A stretch of 64,000 bases of DNA from Dermatophagoides farinae (taxonomy: Eukaryota > Arthropoda > Arachnida > Sarcoptiformes > Pyroglyphidae), in assembly GCF_024713945.1 (NCBI RefSeq), contig NC_134685.1, positions 930,001 through 994,000 of the forward strand, in the 5' to 3' direction. The notes below the pieces were generated by a model. That model did not search any database. It saw only the letters and a program-made list of their open reading frames with translations, and was not told the origin of the DNA. This document shows positions 49,601-61,492 of this stretch, piece by piece. Position 1 is the stretch's first letter, and each line of letters starts with the position of its first letter. Made by a program: the position numbers and the translations under genes.

Positions 49601-50914
49601 TGATGATATGGATGATGTTACAACGGAAACAACATTATATGATCAAATGGAAGATGCATTTCTTATATCGGAAAAAGATGATTATCTACATATACAAGCA
49701 ATGGATAATTTGGAATGTATACCACAGGATAGAATTAATGTATTGAAAATGATTGGAGAGGTATGATTTGATGTGATTGATTGATTTTTTTTTTACTAAT
49801 TATATGATAATTGAATTTATATATATAGGGTAATTATGGCAAAGTATATCAAGCACGTTGTGATGATAAATATGTTGCATTAAAAGTTGTATCCGATAAT
49901 AAAATCTCAAGCCTAAGTGAAGAGATTAAAATATTAACAAAATTAAGACATCGTAATATTGTTGAAATTCGTGGCTATTCCAATGTTGATGTTGATCAAT
50001 ATTCCAAAGGTATGATATGGTCTAATGAATTATTTTTAAACAAAACTTATTCTCACATTTGATGAATAGGACCATCAAAAGCATTAGTTATGGAATATAT
50101 ACCATTAGGTTCATTGGTAAAATTTTTGGAAACCAAAGGACCAAATGATAATTTAGAAATGACAAAATTTGCCACAGATATTGCATGTGGTCTGGATTTT
50201 CTTGCCAGTAAACATATTATCCATAGAGATTTGGCAGCTAGAAATATTCTAGTTGCCAGTGGTAATTCAGTTAAAATTGCCGATTTTGGTCTGGCTCATA
50301 TTCTTGAAGATGATACTCAATATGAATATCGTAGTGCTCGTGGTCTGCCATACAAATGGTATGTAGTGTTGATTTTTTTCTACTCAATCACAGAATATTA
50401 ATCCTTTATTCGAACACGAAAAAAAAATCAGGCACGCACCAGAATCATTTGAACGACATTTATTTCGATTTGAATCAGATGTAAGTAGTAAATTTTTCCT
50501 GTTTTTTTTTTTTTTTTTTTTTTTGTTTCAAATTTTATCATTTACCATCTATTTTTTTCCATTAGATTTGGAGCTATGCAATCGTTATTTGGGGTAAGTT
50601 TTTTTTCCATATTTTCAGTTTTGATTGGATGAAAATAATTTTCTTGTTTTTTTTTATTATAAATAGAAATGTACAGTTATTGTCGTGTTACACTATATAA
50701 AGAAATTGATTCGAATAAAGATGATGTACAAGAATTGCTCACCTATCTTAAACAAGGCAAACGTCTTGAATGTCCAGAAAATTGTCCAGAATCTGTATAT
50801 AAATTAATGTTAAAATGTTGGGCATATCAACCAGAATGTCGTCCAAATGCATCAGAAGTATATATGATGATCAAAGAAATTGATGAACAAATACGTTCAC
50901 AATCATTAATTTGA
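46605..50914 (+). CDS. JAK-family tyrosine kinase with a +1 frame disruption, 7 exons
   Basis: Exons 46605-47219, 47288-49760, 49829-50009, 50070-50358, 50432-50480, 50566-50593, 50667-50914; 1293 residues once one surplus base is discounted. Order: Ser/Thr-rich N-terminus, FERM region (from about residue 90; [17 protein letters not shown]), SH2-like domain ([10 protein letters not shown], about 515), pseudokinase (about 640-885; [11 protein letters not shown] in place of the catalytic loop, DPIGF, WLPPEYF), an Asp-rich linker, and a C-terminal kinase with intact AxK (VALKVV), HRDLAARN (about 1141), DFG and APE. JAKs phosphorylate cytokine receptors and STATs at the plasma membrane. The surplus base lies within 47800-47818 in a Ser/Asn-rich linker and causes an early TAA at 47822; a consensus error is likely. 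Confidence 0.92.
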
Positions 50915-53900
50915 ATTTGAATTTGAATTTTTTTCTGTTTTGTTTTGTTTTGTTTTTTGTTCGTCCATTTCGTATACGATGTGTTCGATTTATGTGTGTA
51001 TACACCGGGTTTGTGACGACCAAAAAAAAAAAAAAAAAATATTGCTGCATACATAATATATTGAAAAAAAGTTCAAAATGATTATAATTGATGCAATTTA
51101 TTCTCCATTCATTCATTTATTTATTTGTTGTTTGATGATGATGATGATGATTACACTGACATTTTATTCTGAAAAACAAAACAAAACAACCAGTTCCAGT
51201 TGCAATCGATCAATTCCAATTTTCATTTATAATTATACATACATACAAAATGTGCATTAAACATTTGAAAAACATACACACACACACACACTACTATGCA
51301 ATTCTTCCTTTTCAAAACAAAAAAAATTTTTTTTGTTCACATTTACATTCACATTTTAAGTTCAAAGATTTTTTTTTCTTTTTTGTTTATTATTGAAATT
51401 GATTGATTTTTGTGTTTAAGTGTGTGTGGGTGGATGGGTGTGTGTGTGTGTGTGCGATTAGTTTTTTTAGACTCAAAGACAAAATTTTTTTCCTTCCATT
51501 TGTTTTGGTTTATTCTGATTTTTTTTCAAAAAAAAAAAAAAAACGAAATGAACAAAATTCCAATTCTCATTACACTGAAAATAACATTTGAACATGATGA
51601 TTGTATATTTCTAGTCTTTGCTGCTAAAATTTTATTATGATGACGATGATGATGATGATGATGATGGAAAAACATATATTGACGAGACCATTTTGGGAGA
51701 AATTTTTTTTCAATTTTCATTTCATTTTTTTTTACAAATTACTCTGTTTTTTTTTCTTTTTGTAATTTTTTTTTTTGTCATTATTCGCTTGCCTTTTTTT
51801 CATAATTCTATTTTTTTTTTTTTGTGGTCAACATGATGATGATGATGATGAAAAACGCCTTCATTCACATGTTTTACATGCATAACTTACACACACACAC
51901 ACACACACACACATACGGATTTATTTGCTCATAAAGAAAAAAAAATTAATGAAGATAAGATTTAAACGACGACGACGACGCAAGAAATGACCATTTGTTG
52001 TTCATTTGTGGTCTATTATTTTTGATTCTTTTAATTCGTTTTTTTTCTCTTTTTTTTGTTTGTTTAGTTTTGATTCATGTGAAATATAACTAAAAATAAA
52101 ATGCTATCTAAAAATTTGTTTTGTGTTTCTCTGGATATATTATATGTCTAAATTCTTGAATATCAAATTTTGGTCTATTTGATTGATTGATTCAAACTTT
52201 TGGTTTTTTTTTGTTTTGTTTTGTATGGTACAACCATAACAAGCTAGCAGACACATACACATACACACACACAAATCAAGACAGTTGCACTTGAATGTTT
52301 GACCAATTTGAAATTTGTGTGTATGTTTTTTTTTCTGTTTTGTTTTGTTTTTCCAGTTTTTTTTTTGTGTTTGTTTGTTTGTTTCTTCAATTTACATACA
52401 TACACTTGTCACATGATATATTCTTTGACATTTGTAATCAATCAATGTTTTGTGTGTGTGTGTATTGAATCGATTCTCTGTATATAGGTTCTATCAAATC
52501 AAAAAAAACATTGACATTGACATCTGGATCTATAGCCAGAAAAAAAAATTAGACAACCAAACCAAACTTTCGATCCATTTTTTATAATTATCACATTGCT
52601 GCTACTACTACTACTACTACTGCTACAGTTATGACGATTATTTTATTATCATGATTGGATAACGACGACAACAACAACAACAACAACAACAACAAAAACA
52701 AAAACAACCGTATGACAGAATTGATCTTGGCCTAAATAATTCTGATGATGATGATAATGACCATGAATATTTTTTTTTCGTTTTTTTTTTTTGGTTTTTT
52801 TTAATGGATTATTATATTTCAAGATATTATCATATTGGATGATGATTATGAATTTGAAATGGGGAAATTTTTTTTTTTGTTATCGTTTTACGAATGGATT
52901 ATTATATGATAATAATTGCCAACGATATCTGTTAATTTTAATAATGAGAAATGAGAATCTCTTGAGGATTTTTTTTTTGGCAATTTGGTCGTCGTCTTTT
53001 TTTTTCGTTGACCACTGGCTGACCCAACCACCAGCACCACCCGATTCAATTATTCACAATATTCAAAATGACACACAAAAAAAAAGATATAAATTGAGAT
53101 CATCATGAATACATTCATATGTGCAGAGAAGAAGAAGAAGAACCTTGTCTCTTGTGTGTGTGTGTGTGTGTGTTTGTGTTATATGGATCATGATCATTAC
53201 AAGAGAATACTACTAGTTAGTTAGTATGGGAATAATTGAATCATAGTTGGAATATTCCTCATCATTATCGTCATCATTTGAATGAATTATGAACAGGTTT
53301 TTTTCTATAATTTCAGGTTATTCTGTGAAAATATAGCAAGCGCTACACACACACACGTTTAGACTTAATCGATAATTTTATTCAAAAAAATAATAATCTT
53401 ATTGGCTAATAAAAAAAATGAAAACGTAGATATAGATAGTACATGTGTACAGGTATACAACCAAAAAAAAGAGGGAAAAAATCACTGAATTCAAATGAAA
53501 AGTAGTAGCAAATAATCAATAAGAAATAGAACCTTTACCTAGAATCCAAAAAAAAAAACGAATTAATTTTCTGGTTGTTGTTGTTGTTGTTGCTTTTTAA
53601 TTCTTTGTCGGTTCTATAGAAAGGATCAACCATATTCTATATTAAGTGGATTATTTGTATCATCCACATATAGACATGGTTACCACAACGACATTGACAA
53701 TAATAACAACAACAACAACGGCGACAGCGACAACGACAACGGGATACATGTACCAAAATTTTTTTTTTCTAACCGTGAAAAATAAATTCATTCATTGTAG
53801 TTGATCACCACCATTTCATTATTAGCCATTAGAAATGAATGAAACAAACTACACACACACACCCAATGTTAGTTTTTGTTTTTGTTTTTTGGTTATTGTC

Positions 53901-54268
53901 TGTGTTTGTAAATCGAATCGAAGCGAATCAAATTGTGAAATGAAATGAGAATATTCATCTAGCTTTGTGTGTATTGAAATGACACATATCAACAAGATAA
54001 AAAAAAATGTCCAACTTTTGACAACAATTTATCGGACATTGCAAAACCATCAACCGTCGTCATCTTAGTTCTTTTTTTTGGATCGATTTTTTTTGTGCAT
54101 TTGTAAAATCAATATTACTATTTCGGTGTAAATCATTCTGCTGGTGTGTGTGTGTGTGTGTGTGTAGGTGTGAACGATAAATATATGTTTGTTTTTGGAT
54201 TTCATTCAAGTTTTTTTTTTGGCCACACAGACAAACAAAGACAACGACAAACAACGGCAACGACAACC
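50915..54268. other. Gene-poor spacer between JAK and the exchanger
   Basis: About 3.35 kb without a supported gene: (CA)n at 51277-51291 and 51892-51913, (GT)n at 51437-51454 and 52450-52464, (GAT)n near 51642-51667, (CTA)n at 52600-52625, (CAA)n at 52670-52694, (GT)n at 53154-53173 and 54143-54164. The JAK 3' untranslated region and the exchanger promoter must lie at its ends. Nothing else is recognised. Confidence 0.5.
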
Positions 54269-55202
54269 ATGTTTATGATGATGAATAATAATTCTGCAAA
54301 ATTATCAAATTATCATTATTGTTTATTGAAATTAGAGAATCGTCAAAAACGTTTCCGTTATAGAAGAATATGGCGTATTTGTATATGGTCATTATCGGCA
54401 ATATTTTTATTCACAATGTTTATACATTCATTATTATTGACCATAGATGATGATGATCATGATCATTCTTCATCATCTTCATCTATTCATTCATCATTAT
54501 GTAATTTAAACAGAAATCATCATCATCATCGAAAATCATTGCCAATGGCCAATATCAATGATACTGATCGATTGTCTTTCAATTTTTTTATCATACGAAA
54601 ATTGCTTACATCATCATCATCATCATCACCAATAGATGATGATAATGATGGATCATCAATGATTAAAGATCCAAAATTTCCACCAGATCTTTTTACTGAA
54701 AAACAACGTAGAAATGGTGCCATTATATTTCATATAATTGGAATGATTTATATGTTTGTTGCATTAGCAATCGTATGTGATGAATTTTTTATACCATCAT
54801 TGGATGTGATTACTGAAAAATTGGCTATTAGTGAAGATGTTGCCGGCGCTACATTTATGGTAAGTTTTTTTTTTTTTTTGAAAATTCTCTCATCATCATC
54901 ATCATAAACATTTAAAATTCCGGTTATTCTGTTTGATTCATCATCATCATCATCATGGATATTTCATAATGTCAACATAGTAAACACACACATTAAAAGA
55001 TGATTAAAATTTAAAATTTTAATTTCTACCACTGTCGTCACATGCTGCGTCATTTCTATTTTTCTTTTTTTTCAACAAAAAAAAAACATTATGATAATAT
55101 TCTCTTTCCGGATGAAGAATGACGTGATCGACGGGTGTGTGTTGACTACCACATATATAGAAATGATGACTTTTATGTTTAATTTTACCAACTATAATGG
55201 CT

Positions 55203-55234
<32 letters not shown>

Positions 55235-55803
55235 TAATCTATATCAATTTAATAATGTCATTACTGCGTCTTTTTTCTGTATCCGTTTAGTCCTTTTATT
55301 CTTTATATATTACACTGAAGAATAAAATGTCATCTGTGGTGTTTTTCATTCATACCAAATTCACAAAAAAAGCGAATAAGTTCAAGTTGAACACCAGTTT
55401 TCCAGTTAGTTTTTTGGTTATTATTTATTATAAGATCAAATTCTCCCATAGAATCCATTTCAATAACACACACACAGTTCCTATTATAGTCATTATAGAG
55501 CAATTACTATAAAGATATTTTAATCCTTGTGGCTATTTGGATGGTAGAAATAAAAAAAACGAAACGAAATGGAAACGATTTCAAATGAATGAAATGTGTA
55601 TATGATTAATAATCCACATTGGATTCCCGAATGACTATCCACATTTGATGATGATGATGATAATATCCATAACCATCATAATCATTATCGTATTTATCGC
55701 TCTGTCTCTCTCTCTTTGTATGTTTTAAAAGTTTTTTTTTCAAGAATTTTTTGCAAAATTCTTTGAATTCTTTATTCCAAGAATACTTGGAATTAGGAAG
55801 GAA

Positions 55804-55841
<38 letters not shown>

Positions 55842-58800
55842 CGAGTTTCATTTTACTTGAAATCTTGAAATGAATTTTTTTTTTCTTGATACTCTGAGAT
55901 AAAAATATCAAAACTTGAAATTTGATTAATCTGATTAACTTGATACTAAATTTTTTTTTCTCTTTTTTCTTTTTTTTTCTTCTAAAGGCAGCCGGTGGAT
56001 CTGCTCCAGGTATGTGTGTGTGTGTGGGTGTTTTTGTTGAACTGGAAATTTTTTTTTTCATCAGAATTTCGCCGTTTCACTGATTGTGGATAATATTCTT
56101 AGTTTTTTTTAAGTTACCCGCACCGTAGAGATGAGCATATAATTTAATAACCGGATAGACCGACACACACTCACACACACAGACCTAATAATTGATAAAT
56201 TAAATTAGACGCAGAAATAAAATTCTTTTTGCTTTTAGTTTTTCAGAATTCAGGCCAAGTAAAAAACAAAACAAAAAAAAGAAAGATTCACAGAATAATA
56301 TTCAGTGTATGTGTATAGTGTATTTAGTTTGATTCAATTCATTAAATTCTTCGTTATTCATTCATTTGAAGGTCATCATCAGATAATTATATTATGATTT
56401 TTTTTTCCATTTCATTCATTTGAATCAAATGATGAAGAAATCTTGTTGTTCGTTTTTTTTTCTTTTTTCATTGACTTTTACTAGCAAAAATTAAATTATT
56501 TGTACACCATTTATTGATGATGAGTGTGGTGTACGAGTGATTCAAGAGAATTTTTGTTTTTTTTTCTATATATGGCAATTCATTCCCAACCGCCTACATT
56601 TTCTTTTCTTTTTTTTTGGCCATGTTCTTGTTTCCGGTCTGCATTCGACAGGAAAACGTTAAATCAGAATGAAATAAATCAGAAAAAAAGAAAGAATCAG
56701 AATCAAAATACCACAATAGTATAATAGATATATAGTGAAAAAAAAACAAAATCGGAAAAAGAATGGAAAAGACGAATAAGATTAATGAGAATCAAGGTCA
56801 TTTTGTTGATGATTGGATAAATCGATTTTCAACGAAAATGAACCAAAACGAAGAAGATAGCAAAAAAAAAACTAGTACGTCTGGTGATTGCAAACAATTA
56901 CATCATCACCATTTCATCAATAACTTTAATATAATTAGTAAATCTTGATGATGACGATTAGTTTGATATGAAATAGTAGATCCAGAAAAAAGGTCTAATT
57001 TCGGTTTGCGTGTATCTAAATGTCTCCATTGCCATATAATTGTTAGTTGTGGTCTGTGTGCTGTGAATTAAAGTGCAATTACAGTTAATTTTTTTCTCTC
57101 TCTTTTCATGTCCATTTGCAATATTCTGGATTTTTTTTTTGTTAATGGGTGTGTGTGTGTATGGAATATTTTTTTTTTTTTTTTTTGAATCATAAATTGA
57201 AATCAAATTGTGGACAAAAAAAAACGAAAAAAAAAAATTTCTTTTCCCTCATTAAAGTCAATCAATCATTTTCTATTGATTTTTTCTTTCTCAATTTTCA
57301 TTTTTTTTTGGCTGGAATTTTAATTAAAAAATTTTTTTTCTTCATTCCATCATTTACACACCCACTTTGGGTGGTGGGACGGATGGAACAACAACGACAA
57401 TAACAAAATTTAGAACTATTCACATCGATCATTGGTGTATTCATTAGTTTTGATGATGTTGGAATTGGCACCATTGTCGGTTCGGCCGTATTCAACATAT
57501 TGTTTGTATTATCAATGTGTGCTATATTTTCAAAAAATGTACTCGATCTAACATGGTGGCCATTATTTCGTGATGTATCATTCTATTCATTGATATTGAT
57601 CACATTGGTTATATTTTTCATTGATTCAACAATATTCTGGTTCGTACAGTATATGATGATGATGATGATGATTATTGACATTTTCTATTTTCAATTCAAT
57701 TCAATTCATTTTTTTTTTCTCATTTTTCAATTCTTCAATTCGATTTTTGTCATTGTCAAATTGTTGTCGTCGATCCATTCATTCATTCATCCAAAATTCC
57801 AATGCCTTTCTATCGTTTCTATGTTTCTAAATTTAATTTTCGGTTATCTCCATCATCATTATTCTGTTTGCTATACGATGACGACAACACACACACAATA
57901 CACAGGTATGAAGCATTGATTCTATTAACCTGGTATGCAGCCTATGTTATATTTATGAAATTTAATGAATCAATTGAACAATTTGTAAAACGAATAATAA
58001 ATGGTGCCAAAGTCAATAATAATGGCAATGATGATGTAATGAATATACCGTCAAACTATCAGGTAATAATTGCTACTATTATGGATGAAATCAGAAAATT
58101 TTTTTTTGTTTTTTTGTTTTGTTTTTTTTTGGTTCAACCAACAGTTTAAACGTAAATCATCTACACCAATGTTACATGGTGGTACAAAATTTCGTCAAGG
58201 TCTATTACAATTAATGATACATTCAATTGATCCATTATATGAAGAACCATTACAGATGGCACAAACAAATATTATAGATGGCAATACTATGTCGTCGACA
58301 ACAACAACAACTATTGCCTCTAAATCACATATACATCCACCTGGTGCTGCATATTGTCCAATTTGTGGTGAAGATAAACATCAAATTAAATTAGATTCGA
58401 ATGGTATATTTCATACACATGATCATCATCAATATCAACAACAACAGCAACAACAACAACAACAACAAAATAATGGAAATAGTAATTATCATCATTATGA
58501 TGATGATGATGATCAAAATCATAAAGATGGTATTATCATTATCGATAATTATCATCATCATCATCAAAATAATAATAATAATAACGCACATAATAATAAT
58601 AATAATCAAACGGTGAATGGTAATCATTTATCTCATCAGGATACGGTAAGCACTTTGGGGTAATAATCGTTTTTCGATTTTTTTCGATTTTGTTTTTGTT
58701 TTTCGTGTCTGTTCGTTTATTTTTCTATTTTTTTTTGTTGTCGCCCCCTGTTGTTGCAAAGAATTTTTTGTTTTGTTTTGTTTTCTTCTAATCGATTGTG

Positions 58801-59743
58801 ATTGTCAATTTTTTTTTTCTATCGATGAAATACTAATACACTGGATTATGCATTGTTTTTTCATTTTCTTTTTTGTTTTTCGTTTGTTTCGGCGTGGGGG
58901 GTGGCGGTGAAAATAAATAAATTGAATATTTTTAATCAACAACAACAATATAGATTACAGGGACAGAAAATAATGATGTACCATTAGATGTTTCATGGCC
59001 AGAAACATTACGTGAACGATTGACATATTGTCTATTGGCACCGATAATCATTCCATTATGGTTAACATTACCAGATGTTCGACGTGCTGTAAGTTTGTAG
59101 TTAGTTTTTAAAACTTGAAAACAAAATTTTTTTTTCAACATTTCTCTTTCGTGTTATCATCAAAGGACAAACGTAAATGGTTTACAATCACATTCATTGG
59201 TTCAATAATGTGGATTGGTCTTTATTCATATTTTATGGTTTGGTGGGCAACATTGGTTGGTGATACATTTCGTATACCATCCGAAATAATGGGATTAACA
59301 TTTTTGGCTGCCGGTACATCGATACCAGATCTAATTACATCGGTATTGGTTGCACGTAAAGGTCTTGGTGATATGGCCGTATCCAGTTCCATTGGTAGCA
59401 ATATATTTGATGTGGCTGTTGGGTAAACAGTGAATTTGAATTCAAATTTTTCATTTTTCATTCATTTTTTATTTTAAATTTTAGATTACCATTTCCATGG
59501 CTAATTTATACCATACTATTTGGTCAGGTGAATGTCAATTCATCTGGAATGATTTGTTCAGTGATATTATTATTTTTAATGTTATTATTCGTTATAATCA
59601 CCATTGCTGCATTCAAATGGCGTCTGAACATTAGTATGGCAGCCGTTATGTTTGCATTGTATTTTTTCTTTATTGCCTGTTCATTGATGCTAGAAAATGA
59701 TGTAATCAAATGTTCTTCCATTATTAATATTTTTGCATTTTGA
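54269..59743 (+). CDS. K-dependent Na/Ca exchanger (SLC24/NCKX), 8 exons
   Basis: Exons 54269-54859, 55988-56009, 57414-57639, 57906-58062, 58145-58645, 58954-59088, 59166-59422 and 59485-59743, in a consistent frame, 715 residues. Both alpha repeats are present: [19 protein letters not shown] with [16 protein letters not shown], and [20 protein letters not shown] with [14 protein letters not shown]. These form the cation-binding core that exchanges Na for Ca plus K across the plasma membrane. The N-terminus has a first membrane segment ([21 protein letters not shown]) and a Ser/His-rich extracellular part. The large cytosolic loop (exon 5) contains [17 protein letters not shown], typical of NCKX, then CPICGEDKH and long Gln/His/Asn runs. 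Exon 2 is a 22-nt microexon encoding AAGGSAP. Which SLC24 paralogue is not decided. Confidence 0.93.
55207..55234. repeat. (AG)14 dinucleotide repeat
   Basis: 28 bp of uninterrupted AG inside intron 1 of the SLC24-type exchanger gene. Confidence 0.95.
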
Positions 59744-61492
59744 ATCATCAATAATCAAAAAAAATCATCATTCCGTATTCAAATTCGTCAATTTTATTAT
59801 CCAACAAGAATATTCTTCTTTTTATCTTGGCAATAATAAACTTTATAGAAATTTCTCATTCATTCAACATGTAGAATTTTTAAAACAACAACAAAAACGA
59901 AAAACAAACAGAAAATTCCAATTTTATTCTGTCATTATTTTATTATTTCGCGAAGAAGAAAAAAAATAAAATTATCATTCAATCATTATCTTATGGCTGT
60001 TGATTTATTTGGGCTGTCTGTGTCTGTGTGTGTGTATGAATTCTTTAAAAAAAAATTTTTTCAATGAGCAACGGTTTTTTTTTATTCTTGCCTGTATTAT
60101 AGAAACAAAATAAGAAGAAAACATGAAAAGAATTTTTTATTTATTTATGTTGTTGTTGTTGAAAGATTCGGGTATTCTGTGAATCTAAAAAAAGAAAAAC
60201 TTTTAAACACACACAGACACAAACATATACACACACACAGAAATCATCATCATATATTCAAATTCCGGTAAACAAAACACAACAAAAAAAAATACAACAG
60301 AAAGAAACAAATGACAGAATTGAAGGTGTGTGGGTGGATGGTGTGTGTGTGTGTGTTTCAAGAGCGTAATAAATTCTTCAAAATATTATATGGCTGTCAT
60401 TGTATACATTGATTTCAAAAAATTTTTTTTTTTTTTGTTCCGCTCAAATGTTGATGTCAACATTAATTTTTTTCCACTGGCATTCTTTTCTTTCTTTCTT
60501 TCTTTGGATTCTTCTTCTTCGAACATTCCATTCCATTTCGTTTGGGTTCTGGTATTTTGTCTGTTGTCGTGTTGTTCGTGTGTGTGTGTGTCGGTGTGTG
60601 TATGTCTACGTTTTTTTTTCAATATATCGAGTTTATCAAACCAAAACAATGACGATGGCTGGTTGGTTGGTTGGTTGGTTGGTTGGTTGATGATGATGAA
60701 ATTATTTACAACCCACAAGCAAATGAAATTGATAAAGTTAGATGATAATGATGATGATGATGATCTTTGGTTGACTAAAGTTGGTCAAAAAAAAATGACA
60801 TAACTTTGAACGCTGAATATTAATAATAATAACATATATGTTGTTCTTCACATTGATTAAAATGTATGGATAAATTTTTTAAATTTACTGAAAACAAGAT
60901 GAATACGCATGTGATGTGTATATGTGTGTGTGTGTGTGTGTGGGTGTATGTAATTATAAGTCATTCGAACCAGAAAAAAAGCAAGAAAAAAAAGATATCA
61001 ACAACAACAACAACAACAAAGTTTACATATATATATAACATTGACAGGACATTGATTGAATATAACAAGTGAATGAATAGAAATTTTTCTCGTTTATTTT
61101 GTTTTTTTGTTTTTGTTTTCAGTATCGGGACAAAACAAAATTTTTTTTTCTGGTTGTAATTTGGTATATATTACATAGATATTGAAAACTTGTTCGTTGA
61201 ATTTTCATTGACATGGATTTAATTCAATGAAAAAGACCAAGACATTGATGATGATGATGATGATAATAGATACATGAAGGCAATTGAAATGAATGATATT
61301 GAAATGATCAATGAAAAAGATGATTGATGATGATGATGACCACATCCATTGCTACCATATTCACGGCTATTTACATAAGAATTGGAAAAAAAAATTTCAG
61401 AATTAATTATAATTGGAAATTGGATTTAACCAAAAAAAAAGAAAGCAGAATAAATTCCGATAATAAAAAAATAAATCCAAAGAATTTCTTCA
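59744..61492. other. Tail-to-tail spacer between exchanger and Dpr-like gene
   Basis: About 1.7 kb: (GT)n at 60341-60357 and 60926-60941, (TTC)n near 60485-60520, (TGGT)n at 60658-60689, (GAT)n at 60743-60762 and 61247-61264. It may include further 3' exons of the Dpr-like gene (transmembrane or lipid-anchor tail), but none was recognised. Confidence 0.45.

Noticed and set aside
36091-60689. Similar (TGGT)n tracts at 36091-36115 and 60658-60689 as possible copies of one element
   Set aside because: Similarity is limited to the simple repeat; flanks differ, so independent microsatellites.
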